Below the pieces are notes generated by a model. That model made no database searches, was not told the DNA's origin, and saw only the letters and a list, made by a program, of their open reading frames with translations. Source: Ohtaekwangia sp. (GTDB taxonomy: Bacteria > Bacteroidota > Bacteroidia > Cytophagales > Cyclobacteriaceae). Taken from it: a stretch of DNA of 64,000 nt. How positions within the stretch are numbered: position 1 is the first letter of the stretch; the number at the start of each line of letters is the position of its first letter. Both the position numbers and the translations under genes were made by a program. Positions 26,326 through 35,380 of this stretch are shown here, piece by piece. The stretch lies in contig JAJNPV010000017.1 of the NCBI GenBank assembly GCA_021155195.1, positions 310,001-374,000 on the forward strand, in the 5' to 3' direction.

Positions 26326-27258
26326 TTGAGTGTTAAATTAACAATTCTCGGTTCAAGTGGAGCCATTCCTGCTTTTGGCAGATTTCCAACGTCACAATAT
26401 CTTATTATACAAAATCGGCATTTTTTGATTGACGCAGGTGAAGGTGTGCAGATGCAATTGACACGTTATCAGATTCCGATTCATAAAATTGATTGCATTT
26501 TCATTAGTCATTTGCATGGCGATCATTATTTAGGATTGATGGGGTTGCTTTTTTCCATGCATCTGCAAAGGAGAGTGAACGACCTTCATTTATATAGTCA
26601 ACGCGGGTTGGATGAAATCATTCTCCTTCAATTAAAGTATTCCAAATCGGTACTGAATTACCAGATTCATTTTCACGAATATGATCCTAATCAGGAAGCT
26701 ATCATTTACGAAGACAGTGCGTTGACCATTGAAACCATTCCATTAATTCATAAATTGCCTTGCGCTGGTTTTCTTTTCCGCGAAAAGACAAAACCCGTCA
26801 ATCTGAATAAACAAAAACTCAAACCTGGTATGTTAATTCAACACATTGCTCAATTAAAAAAAGGTGTTGATGTTTACAATGATGATGGTAATCTTCTCTA
26901 CTCAAATTCTGATTTTACTTTACCACCCCCACCCTCCTATTCCTATGCCTTTTGCAGCGATACGGCCTGGAATGAAAAGATGCTTGCGCAAATTAAGGGA
27001 GTCAATCTTTTGTATCATGAAACTACCTTTATGGAAGAGGATAAGGAAAAAGCTCACGAAACCAAACACAGCACCGCCCTCGAAGCTGCGACCACAGCCA
27101 AACGTGCAGAAGTTGATCGGTTGCTCATTGGGCATTTCTCAGCGCGATACCGTGATCTTGAACCACTCTTAAACGAAGCCAAAACAATTTTTCCAAATAC
27201 CAGTTTAGCAGAAGAAGGAGTAACTTTTGAAATACCCACGCATGAACCAAACGCTTGA
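26326..27258 (+). CDS. rnz: Ribonuclease Z
   Basis: This metallo-beta-lactamase-fold nuclease removes 3' trailers from tRNA precursors. The motif HLHGDH (His62, His64, Asp66, His67) binds the two zinc ions, and YAFCSDTAWNEKML and YHETTFMEED are the further metal-binding and RNase Z-specific blocks. The length of 310 residues is usual for the short bacterial form. The start is TTG at 26326, giving MSVKLTILGSSGAIPAFGR, which matches the family N-terminus; no ATG is available in frame at this point. The end overlaps the next gene. Confidence 0.94.
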   Translation: MSVKLTILGSSGAIPAFGRFPTSQYLIIQNRHFLIDAGEGVQMQLTRYQIPIHKIDCIFISHLHGDHYLGLMGLLFSMHLQRRVNDLHLYSQRGLDEIILLQLKYSKSVLNYQIHFHEYDPNQEAIIYEDSALTIETIPLIHKLPCAGFLFREKTKPVNLNKQKLKPGMLIQHIAQLKKGVDVYNDDGNLLYSNSDFTLPPPPSYSYAFCSDTAWNEKMLAQIKGVNLLYHETTFMEEDKEKAHETKHSTALEAATTAKRAEVDRLLIGHFSARYRDLEPLLNEAKTIFPNTSLAEEGVTFEIPTHEPNA

Positions 27259-28027
27259 TCAGAAAAAGAATCGACTTTTCATTGTGTTGTCAGGAATATT
27301 TTTGACCAATGCCTTGATGGCTGAAATGATTGGTGTGAAAATATTCTCAGGTGAAGGTACGTTAGGACTACAGCCTGCCGGGTTGAATATTTTAGGGTTT
27401 ACCATGGACTTTAACTTAACTGCTGGAGCCGTAATCTGGCCAGTGGTTTTTATCACCTCCGATTTAATCAATGAATATTTTGGGAAACCTGGTGTAAAAC
27501 GAATCAGCTACTTAGCTGCATTCTTCATAGCCTATTCTTTTATTGTCATCTTTTTCACCATTAAACTCCCACCGGCACAGTGGTGGTTAGATGCCAACAA
27601 TCAGGATTTAGCGGGGAATTACTTTAATATGGATTTTGCCTTCAATAAAATTTTAGGGCAAGGCCAACGAATAATAATTGGCTCACTTGCTGCATTTCTG
27701 TTGGGGCAGTTGGTAGATGTTTTTGTTTTTCAAAAACTAAGAAAAATCACCGGCCAGAAAATGCTTTGGTTACGAGCCACTGGCTCCACTTTAGTTTCTC
27801 AGTTTATTGACAGTTTTGTTGTGCTGTACATTGCCTTTGCAGGAATCTTCTCCAATCAGCAAATTGTTGCCATAGGTATCACCAATTACATTTATAAATT
27901 TACGGTGGCCATTCTTCTCACGCCTCTTATTTATCTGGGGCATTTTGTAATCGATAAATATCTTGGTAAAGAGAATGCAGAGAAGCTATCAGAATCTGCC
28001 GCTCAGGAAAGCCAATCATTTCTTTGA
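27242..28027 (+). CDS. Queuosine precursor transporter (YhhQ/DUF165 family)
   Basis: The membrane protein has six or more hydrophobic segments. The family blocks are NALMAEMIGVKIF near the start, VVFITSDLINEYFGK, and the long segment RATGSTLVSQFIDSFVVLYIAFAG. YhhQ imports preQ0/preQ1 for tRNA queuosine modification; co-occurrence with rnz (17-base overlap) fits a link to tRNA maturation. The ATG at 27242 is preferred over an upstream in-frame TTG at 27227. Its 3' end overlaps the convergent methyltransferase gene by 12 bases. Confidence 0.9.
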   Translation: MNQTLDQKKNRLFIVLSGIFLTNALMAEMIGVKIFSGEGTLGLQPAGLNILGFTMDFNLTAGAVIWPVVFITSDLINEYFGKPGVKRISYLAAFFIAYSFIVIFFTIKLPPAQWWLDANNQDLAGNYFNMDFAFNKILGQGQRIIIGSLAAFLLGQLVDVFVFQKLRKITGQKMLWLRATGSTLVSQFIDSFVVLYIAFAGIFSNQQIVAIGITNYIYKFTVAILLTPLIYLGHFVIDKYLGKENAEKLSESAAQESQSFL

Positions 28028-28759
28028 TTGACTGATCACATCCAACACTATTCCGGTAGCGATGGCTGCGTTTAATGATTCTGCTTTTCCAATTCGTGGA
28101 ATAGTAATCTTTTGAGTAATGAATTTCTCTACTTCGGTGGAGATTCCATTCGATTCATTTCCAATAACAATCAATCCTCCACCTTCAAATTTCAAATTAT
28201 GGACATCAGTTCCATCTAGGAAAGTTCCATAAACCGACAGGCTCGCCTTTCCTAAGTAAGACTCCAGTGAGGTATAGTACATTGAAACCCTGCAAAACGA
28301 ACCCATGGTAGCACTTAACACCTTTGGGTTATAAAAGTCCGTTGTCTCCTCTGAGGCAATTATTTTGGATATTCCATACCAATCAGCCGTGCGGATGATG
28401 GTACCTAAGTTGCCTGGATCACGAATATCATCAAGAACCAAAGCAAATTCATCTTTAATAAGGGTCTCCGAATTCTCTTTCATTCTGGCCACAGCCAACG
28501 CACCATCATTTGACTGAAAACTTCCTGCTGCAATCAATTCATTATCTGTGGCTTCATCTATTTCAGGGACTATACTTGCCAACTTTTTCTCATTTTGCAT
28601 AAGGAACTCGCTAGTGCCCGCCAACCAAAGTACTTCAAAATCAGAATTCAATAGTTCAAGTACACTTTTCGTACCTTCCACCACAAAGGATTGTTCCTGT
28701 TTTCGGTATTTCTTTACTTGCAACGACTTGAGATGCTTAATTTTGGCTTTGGAGATCAT
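28016..28759 (-). CDS. TrmH/SpoU family RNA 2'-O-methyltransferase
   Basis: The N-terminal region (RKQEQSFVVEGTKSVLELL) is the substrate-binding domain of the RlmB/TrmH type. The C-terminal SPOUT domain shows motif 1 LDDIRDPGNLGTIIRTADWYG, motif 2 GNESNGIS and motif 3 IPRIGKAESLNAAIATGIV, which form the knotted SAM-binding site. It methylates ribose in rRNA or tRNA; which position is unknown. The start (ATG at 28759) is only two bases from the GTG start of the divergent TamL gene. Confidence 0.93.
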   Translation of the reverse strand: MISKAKIKHLKSLQVKKYRKQEQSFVVEGTKSVLELLNSDFEVLWLAGTSEFLMQNEKKLASIVPEIDEATDNELIAAGSFQSNDGALAVARMKENSETLIKDEFALVLDDIRDPGNLGTIIRTADWYGISKIIASEETTDFYNPKVLSATMGSFCRVSMYYTSLESYLGKASLSVYGTFLDGTDVHNLKFEGGGLIVIGNESNGISTEVEKFITQKITIPRIGKAESLNAAIATGIVLDVISQSKK

Positions 28760-28761
28760 AC

Positions 28762-31197
28762 GTGAATAAACTAAATAAACGAGTTACCCTATTTCTACTA
28801 CCCTGGCTATTAAGCGGCTGTTTGGGCACTCGCTATCTCCAAGAAAATCAAAAGTTACTATACCGCCAAACCATTCAGGCACCAAAAGGATTTAATAAAG
28901 ATGGACTTTCTGATCTATACGTCCAAAAGGTTAACCGGGGGGTCTTCGGGCTTTGGATGTATGACAAGGGTAAGAAGCGATACAACCAGCAAAAATTCAT
29001 CGATAAAAAAGCAAAAGCTGAACAAAAGTTTGATAAAAAAATAGCCTCTACAAAAAGTCAAAAAAAAATCAACTCTTTTCAATTTAAAAAGCAAAAAAAG
29101 ATTGATGCCTTAAATAAAAAAATCGAGAACGGAAATCTGTTTATGCAATGGGGTGAACCTGTTTCGGTATTCGACTCCTCAAATGTAATAGCCACTCAGG
29201 AAAAAATTTCTGATTATATTTTCAATAAAGGATACTTTCAAAACAAAGTTACCTTTAAGACCACCGAGTTTAAGAAAAGAATAGGGGTTACTTATGTAAT
29301 TGAGCCGAGCCGACCCTACTTCTATGATACCATTTTCTATGTTATCCCAGATAAAAAAATATTAACAATCATTGAGGCAACAAAAAATAAAAGTCTCATA
29401 AAAAAGAATGATCGCTATGATCAGGATAAATTGAACAAAGAACGCGAGCGGATAGATCTTCAGTTAAAGGATTTAGGATATTATGATTTTACACGCCAAT
29501 ACGTGGAGTTCGCAGTTGATACTACTAACCAGGAACCTTATCAAATTGGTCTCCGGGTTGAAATCAGAAATCCACCACGAAGAGATTCGCACAAAGTTTT
29601 TCATCTGGATTCAATCACCTTTCAAACGGACGCTGCCGTAAACTCTCGCGATACCCTCAAGCGAAAATCGGAAGTGCGCTATGGAATTACCTTTAACTAT
29701 TTCAGAAATGAATATAGCAAAAGGATTCTCGCACAACGGGTTTTTATACACAAAGACAGCCTCTACAGCAGATCTAAAACTTTTGCCACACAACGACAAT
29801 TAGCCAACCTGGATATTTTCAAATTCATTAATATGAATTACGACTCCGCTGCCGGAAAATTTATAGCTAATATCTTTTGTAGCCCGTTGGATCGTTACTC
29901 ATGGTCGAACGAAGCTGGACTAACTGTAACGCAAGGATATCCGGGACCCTATATAAGCACTAGCTTAAAGAAGCGAAATCTATTTAGTGGGCTTGAGATT
30001 CTTGAACTCAATGGCAGATTTGGATTTGAAGGGGTAGCCTCTGCCATTGCTAAAGATAATTTTTATAAAAGCACAGAGGCAAGTATTAACGGCAGTATTC
30101 TATTTCCGCAATTTCTATTTCCATTCTCTGAAAAAACTGCCTTTCGGTTGGCAGAATATAATCCGCGAACCAGAATACTGGGCGGGTATGCATATACACA
30201 ACGGCCTGAGTATACCCGATTGATTACTACAGTTTCAGATACTTATACGTGGCAAAACAAACAGACTGCACAATATTCATTCACTCTCATAAACCTAAAC
30301 ATCATTCGCTCCACCTTAGATAGTACATTCAATGCCCTACTTACTGACTTGCAACAAAATCAAGGTAATAATCTAAAAAATTCATTTAATCCGTCATTTG
30401 TAAGTAGCATGATCATGTCGGTTACCTGGAACCCAAATAACTATGGCAATACTGAGCGCAGTTCATACTTTTTAAGAATGCAAGCCGAAACTGGCGGTAC
30501 TTTATTTAATGTTATTGAACCGACATTTATTACAAATCAAGGGCTCGGGTTATATCAGTATGTCCGTTTTAATATTGATGCTCGAAGAAGCAAAGTACTT
30601 AGTAAAAATACGGTGCTTGCCTACCGGATCAATACAGGGGTTGGCTATGCATACAGCGATAATAAAGTTTTACCCTATGAAAAATATTTCTTTGCAGGCG
30701 GTAGTAATAGTGTTCGCGCATGGCTACCGCGCAGGCTAGGATTAGGAACTTTACCGCCTAACTTAAGCGAAGAACCAAATAAGGATGGATTATTCGATTA
30801 TAGTTTTGAAAAACCTGGCGAAATTTTAGTAGAAGGAAGCATTGAGCTTAGAAGAAAATTATTTGGTTTTGTGAATGGAGCTGTCTTTATTGATGCTGGC
30901 AATGTGTGGTCGTTTCGTCAGATTCAACTATCGCAGGAAGGACCCAACAAAGCAAGTTGGCAAGGCTCATCAAAATTTGATGGGAATTTTTACAAACAAT
31001 TAGGTGTGGGCACAGGTGCTGGGCTTCGATTTGATTTCTCCTTTTTGGTGCTTCGTTTTGATATGGGATTTAAAGTATTTGATCCGGGCCGTGAGGAAGG
31101 TGATCGGTTTGTATTAAATAAAATGAAATTTTTTGGTCCCTTTGGCACCAGCCGCGAACCCGTAATCTATAATGTTGGTATTGGATATCCTTTTTAG
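28762..31197 (+). CDS. tamL: TamL/TamA-like outer-membrane BamA-superfamily lipoprotein
   Basis: The signal ending in LLSGC marks a lipoprotein, the feature that separates Bacteroidota TamL from TamA. POTRA-type domains follow (about residues 150-450), and the C-terminal part is a Bac_surface_Ag barrel with FAGGSNSVRAWLPRRLGLG and the strands ILVEGSIELRRKLFGFVNGAVFIDAGNVW. It would help insert outer-membrane proteins or move lipids with a TamB partner, which is not in the window. A basic Lys-rich stretch (residues 75-115) lies between signal and POTRA. Translation starts at GTG 28762; no other in-frame start gives the signal peptide. Confidence 0.9.
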   Translation: MNKLNKRVTLFLLPWLLSGCLGTRYLQENQKLLYRQTIQAPKGFNKDGLSDLYVQKVNRGVFGLWMYDKGKKRYNQQKFIDKKAKAEQKFDKKIASTKSQKKINSFQFKKQKKIDALNKKIENGNLFMQWGEPVSVFDSSNVIATQEKISDYIFNKGYFQNKVTFKTTEFKKRIGVTYVIEPSRPYFYDTIFYVIPDKKILTIIEATKNKSLIKKNDRYDQDKLNKERERIDLQLKDLGYYDFTRQYVEFAVDTTNQEPYQIGLRVEIRNPPRRDSHKVFHLDSITFQTDAAVNSRDTLKRKSEVRYGITFNYFRNEYSKRILAQRVFIHKDSLYSRSKTFATQRQLANLDIFKFINMNYDSAAGKFIANIFCSPLDRYSWSNEAGLTVTQGYPGPYISTSLKKRNLFSGLEILELNGRFGFEGVASAIAKDNFYKSTEASINGSILFPQFLFPFSEKTAFRLAEYNPRTRILGGYAYTQRPEYTRLITTVSDTYTWQNKQTAQYSFTLINLNIIRSTLDSTFNALLTDLQQNQGNNLKNSFNPSFVSSMIMSVTWNPNNYGNTERSSYFLRMQAETGGTLFNVIEPTFITNQGLGLYQYVRFNIDARRSKVLSKNTVLAYRINTGVGYAYSDNKVLPYEKYFFAGGSNSVRAWLPRRLGLGTLPPNLSEEPNKDGLFDYSFEKPGEILVEGSIELRRKLFGFVNGAVFIDAGNVWSFRQIQLSQEGPNKASWQGSSKFDGNFYKQLGVGTGAGLRFDFSFLVLRFDMGFKVFDPGREEGDRFVLNKMKFFGPFGTSREPVIYNVGIGYPF

Positions 31198-31271
31198 TCA
31201 GTAGTAGCTAGTCTTTAGCAGTGAGTATTGAGTTCACAGGCAACTCAGGACTAATGACTAGGTACTCAGGA
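31198..31271. repeat. Degenerate CAGTAGT/CTCAGGACTA intergenic patch
   Basis: The 74-base gap between two convergent genes contains several near-copies of AGTAG, CAGTGAG and CTCAGGACTA, the last one twice in full. A weak hairpin (GAGTT/AACTC) is present. Similar degenerate patches occur at 21293-21358. It seems to be a decayed dispersed repeat and may hold the convergent terminator. Confidence 0.45.
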
Positions 31272-33359
31272 CTAAAACCTAAGTAGTTTATCAATTTCAC
31301 CGGCAACTTTCTCAGCATTCGGCAACATCATTTTTTCTAATTCTGCATTAAGCGGAACAGCCGGAAGATTGGCAGATCCAAAAGTCCACACGGGAGCATC
31401 TAAATAGTTAAAACATTCTTTTGAAATTCTGCCTGCCAAAGATTCAGCAAAGGAATTTAGTAATGGTTCTTCTGTAAGCACAAAAGCCCGACCGTGTTTC
31501 TTCACGGAGTTTTCTATCAACGGCCAATCAATAGGATTGAGTGTTCTCAAATCAATAATCTCAACCCGGCCTTCAAAATCCTTGGAAGCCTCCTTCGCCC
31601 AATATACCCCCATGCCGTAAGTAATAAGCACAACACTCTCACCTGCTTGAGTCTTTTTCTCATCAGCAACCTGGACAATATTTGCTACACCAAGCGGAAG
31701 AATGTAATCTGAATCGGGCTCAATTGTTTTAGCTTCGGCTGTGCCGGCTACTTTACTCCAATACAATCCTTTGTGCTCTAACATAACCACTGGATTTGGA
31801 TCATAGTAGGCAGCCTTCATCAGACCTTTCATATCAGCAGCGTTGCTTGGATACACAACTTTAATTCCGCGGATCGTTAAAAGTGTTGACTCAATACTTC
31901 CTGAGTGATACGGGCCTCCGCTTCCATAAGCACCAATCGGCACACGAATAAGAGATTGGATTGGAAATTTTCCTTTCGAGAGATAACAACTTTTTGATAA
32001 TTCCTCTACCAGTTGATTTAATGCCGGCCAAATGTAATCAGCAAACTGAATCTCAACAATTGCCTTTGCCCCCACGGCACTCATCCCAGCCGTTGAGCCA
32101 ACAATATAAGCCTCCTGAATGGGTGTATTAAATACGCGATGATCTCCATACTTCTGCGCAAGCGTAGCTGCTTCGCGAAATACGCCACCCAATCTTCTCC
32201 CAACATCCTGGCCATAAAACAATGCTTCAGGATGTTTCTTCAAAATTTCATCAACAGCATGTAAAGCGGCATCTACCATCACAACCTTTTCCCCTTTCTT
32301 TGGTGACCTGATTCCCTGCTCCTCTAGGATTGGAGTAACAGCAAACTCGTGGGAATCAAAATCAATCGGATCAGGATCAGCCGAAGCCAAAGCTCGCTCA
32401 TAATCTGATTTTATTTTCGCATTCGCCTTAATCTTAATTTGTTTCAGTTTTTCTTTCGAATTTTTCAACTTCGCCAAAGACTTTTCCAAAACCAAAATTG
32501 GATCTCGCTTTTGATGTGCAGCTAAATCTTCCTGCCGATACCACTCCTTTCTAACCCCGGAGGTATGATGACCCAACAACGGACATGTTGCATGAATGAG
32601 CATAGGCATCCGCTTAGCGCGAACGAAGGCAATCGCCTCTTCCATCACTTCATAGCTTTCTATAAAATCTGATCCATTTACCCGCCTGCGAGCCAATCCT
32701 TTAAAACCGGCTGCATATTCATAAGCATCCATAGCGCGCATCTCATTTGCCGAAGCGGAGATTCCCCACCCGTTATCCTGCACCAAATAAATGATTGGTA
32801 ACTTTTTTAACACCGCCATTTGAAATGCCTCTGCTACCTCGCCTTCAGTAACTGATCCATCCCCCAAGGAACAGAGGACAATCGGTTTATCTTTTCTACC
32901 AATCAACTTTTGAGATTCGAGGTATGAAATTCCATGCGCCATGCCTGTAGCCGGAATCGCCTGCATACCCGTTGCTGAACTTTGATGTGGAATTGTTGGA
33001 AATCCGTTTCGCTTTAAAGATGGATGACCATAATAGGTGCGGCCACCTGAAAACGGATCATCGCGCTTCGCCATTAACTGAAGCATTAATTCATACGGTT
33101 CCAGGCCCATACCCAACAATATGGACTCATCTCGATAATAAAGCGATGCATAATCAAACTCCTTCAATTGCAGTCCGGCTGCCAATTGTATTGCCTCATG
33201 CCCACGCGAGGTGCTATGCACGTACTTGCTGCACACCTCTTTATTCTCCTCGTAGGTTTCTGCCATTCGTTTCGATAGCTGCATCAATTCATAGGCTCTC
33301 AAAAGCAATTCATCCTTATTTATTTCTGCTTGTTTTGCTTTCTTCTTTCCAGTCATCAT
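31272..33359 (-). CDS. Fused alpha-beta E1 component of a 2-oxoacid dehydrogenase complex
   Basis: Residues 1-330 are an E1-alpha subunit (STSRGHEAIQLAAGLQL, LGDGSVTEGEVAEAF thiamine-diphosphate motif, VQDNGWGISASANEM). Residues about 360-695 are an E1-beta subunit (GQDVGRRLGGVFREAATL, NTPIQEAYIVGSTAGMSAVG, EIQFADYIWPALNQL, ITYGMGVYWA). The fusion resembles branched-chain and pyruvate dehydrogenase E1 forms found in Bacteroidota. It decarboxylates a branched-chain or similar 2-oxoacid; E2 and E3 genes are not nearby. Two ATGs (33359 and 33356) are possible. Confidence 0.92.
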   Translation of the reverse strand: MMTGKKKAKQAEINKDELLLRAYELMQLSKRMAETYEENKEVCSKYVHSTSRGHEAIQLAAGLQLKEFDYASLYYRDESILLGMGLEPYELMLQLMAKRDDPFSGGRTYYGHPSLKRNGFPTIPHQSSATGMQAIPATGMAHGISYLESQKLIGRKDKPIVLCSLGDGSVTEGEVAEAFQMAVLKKLPIIYLVQDNGWGISASANEMRAMDAYEYAAGFKGLARRRVNGSDFIESYEVMEEAIAFVRAKRMPMLIHATCPLLGHHTSGVRKEWYRQEDLAAHQKRDPILVLEKSLAKLKNSKEKLKQIKIKANAKIKSDYERALASADPDPIDFDSHEFAVTPILEEQGIRSPKKGEKVVMVDAALHAVDEILKKHPEALFYGQDVGRRLGGVFREAATLAQKYGDHRVFNTPIQEAYIVGSTAGMSAVGAKAIVEIQFADYIWPALNQLVEELSKSCYLSKGKFPIQSLIRVPIGAYGSGGPYHSGSIESTLLTIRGIKVVYPSNAADMKGLMKAAYYDPNPVVMLEHKGLYWSKVAGTAEAKTIEPDSDYILPLGVANIVQVADEKKTQAGESVVLITYGMGVYWAKEASKDFEGRVEIIDLRTLNPIDWPLIENSVKKHGRAFVLTEEPLLNSFAESLAGRISKECFNYLDAPVWTFGSANLPAVPLNAELEKMMLPNAEKVAGEIDKLLRF

Positions 33360-33475
33360 TCAAACGGTTGAACCGATCAAATATAAATATTTTAATAGTT
33401 AGTAAATCTTTAAAAATAGTTGTTCGACATACTAAACGAGGCTACTTTACCCTCAAAAAGAGAAGTTCCGTTCGT

Positions 33476-35380
33476 ATGAGCCTTTGGAGGACAGTAAGCT
33501 ATTGGGGAACAAATAAGACGGAGAACCTCCATCAAATGCGCAATGTGGTGTTAACCAACCGGGTGAGCATTCTCATTGCCTGTTTTAGTTTCTTATTATC
33601 TATTCTCTCAACAATCTCCTTTGGATTTATTTATTCTTCACAATTGGCACTGGGATTTGCCTTCATTTTTATTTTACCATTATTTATAAACAAAGCCGGT
33701 TTTTTATTTACCAGTAGAACACTTCTATCGGTTGTATTAAGCCTAGCATCATTGATCACCTCCATACTTGATAAGTTTGATTATTTTTTGCTAGAGGAAT
33801 TTCAATACTTTGAATTCAGGCTTACATTACTGGCCGCCACCTTATTTCCGTTTATTTTATTCAAACTCGAAGAAAAAAAATATTGGATTACAGCTTTAGT
33901 TATCAATTTTTTATGCCTGCTATTGTACGATCCAGCCCACGAACTTTTTGGCGTAGGGTATTATCAAATGGGTTTAACGGGGCCCAACTATTATTTTTTA
34001 AACTACATGGTAGCGGCAACTTTTTTTGTAATTGCTGCAAGCGCCTATTTCATTAAGCACAGTTTCGAAAAGTCGGAAAATGAAAATCAATCTTTAATAG
34101 AGATTCTTCACCAGGCTAACAGTAACTTAAAAAATCAAAGTCAATTGCTTCAAGCTAAACAGTATGAACTTATTCAGGCCAATAATCTTATTGAAAAGCA
34201 ACGAGAATTAATTGCGCAAGAAAATACACAATTGGCCGGAGAGATTATTGAGAAGAATAAGCAGCTTACTGAAACCAATACAGAATTAATCAATCACAAT
34301 AACGATCTTCAACAATTTTCTTACACAATTTCGCATAATTTAAGGGGGCCGGTGGCCAGCATTGCGGGGTTATTAAGTTTAATAGATCCTGCTGAATTTG
34401 GACCTAACAATCAACCTCTTATAGAGCATTTTAAGAATTCGTTTAACTCCTTAGACAATACAATTAAGGATCTAAGCAACATTATTGATATTCGTAACAA
34501 GGTTACGCGGATTCGCCAAAAACTTAATCTTGAAGAAGAAATTGAACACATTAAGTTATTACTGGATATTACCGATGAAATAATTATTTCAACAGACTTT
34601 AAAAAAGCTCCCGAAGTGTACTCGGTAAAAATAATGGTGCACAGTATTTTATATAACCTATTAAGTAACGCAATCAAATACAGGCATCCAGAAAGAGTTT
34701 GTCAGATAAACATCACCACCACCAAAGAAAATAATTTTATCAAATTACTGGTTGAAGATAATGGGATAGGAATTGATATGGATCGATTTGGTGACAAAGT
34801 ATTCAGTTTGTACAAACGATTTCATACTCACATTGAGGGCAAAGGATTAGGCTTGTTTCTTGTGAAGCTTCAAGTGGAAACGTTGGGAGGTAGAATTGAA
34901 GTTAAAAGTGTCCCAAATCAAGGCAGTATATTTTCTGTTTATCTTAAAATTCCGGAAAATATTGGTGAGCAATTAATTTTTGAAAATGATGTAGCAAAGG
35001 TGTATTACGATGCCTCGATAGCTTCGCTTTGCTGTATTTGGCAGCGCCCTCATAATATTGCAGAATTTGAGCAAGTGCTTTCACTTTCCCAGGACTTCCT
35101 AAAAGCGTATCGAACTCCTAATTGGATTTCAGACATCAGAAATGTTCCACAGCGTAATGAAGCGGACTTAAATAAAATCAGAGAAAAATTCAGGGACGAA
35201 TACCTAAAACTGGGGGTAAATAAGATAGCCGTAGTATTAGGCCAAGAGGATTACAAGGTGAATGCCCGAACGCAAAAGCGAGAGGAAATCAGAAACGCCT
35301 ATCCTGTTCAGTACGGATTCTTCGATAACTTAGATGAAGCCCGTCAATGGATTAAAAACCAAATCGATTCTGGTACTTAA
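33476..35380 (+). CDS. Membrane sensor histidine kinase with C-terminal STAS/SpoIIAA-like domain
   Basis: Six hydrophobic segments (about residues 26-185) are followed by a long coiled coil (about 200-280), a HisKA domain with the phosphorylation site His287 in SYTISHNLRGPV, and an ATPase domain with NLLSNAIKYR, EDNGIGIDM and GKGLGLFLVKLQVETLGG. Residues about 500-634 form an extra domain resembling STAS-like/SpoIIAA-type folds. The ATG at 33476 is used; one at 33536 would remove 20 residues. No response regulator is adjacent. The end overlaps the convergent aroF gene by four bases. Confidence 0.88.
   Translation: MSLWRTVSYWGTNKTENLHQMRNVVLTNRVSILIACFSFLLSILSTISFGFIYSSQLALGFAFIFILPLFINKAGFLFTSRTLLSVVLSLASLITSILDKFDYFLLEEFQYFEFRLTLLAATLFPFILFKLEEKKYWITALVINFLCLLLYDPAHELFGVGYYQMGLTGPNYYFLNYMVAATFFVIAASAYFIKHSFEKSENENQSLIEILHQANSNLKNQSQLLQAKQYELIQANNLIEKQRELIAQENTQLAGEIIEKNKQLTETNTELINHNNDLQQFSYTISHNLRGPVASIAGLLSLIDPAEFGPNNQPLIEHFKNSFNSLDNTIKDLSNIIDIRNKVTRIRQKLNLEEEIEHIKLLLDITDEIIISTDFKKAPEVYSVKIMVHSILYNLLSNAIKYRHPERVCQINITTTKENNFIKLLVEDNGIGIDMDRFGDKVFSLYKRFHTHIEGKGLGLFLVKLQVETLGGRIEVKSVPNQGSIFSVYLKIPENIGEQLIFENDVAKVYYDASIASLCCIWQRPHNIAEFEQVLSLSQDFLKAYRTPNWISDIRNVPQRNEADLNKIREKFRDEYLKLGVNKIAVVLGQEDYKVNARTQKREEIRNAYPVQYGFFDNLDEARQWIKNQIDSGT

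Noticed and set aside
26864..27172. Plus-strand frame inside rnz in another frame
   Set aside because: It lies fully inside a conserved RNase Z sequence and has no recognisable features.
32972..33475. N-terminal extension of the histidine kinase frame
   Set aside because: The extension runs antisense through the E1 gene and has no membrane or domain pattern; the ATG at 33476 gives a normal topology.
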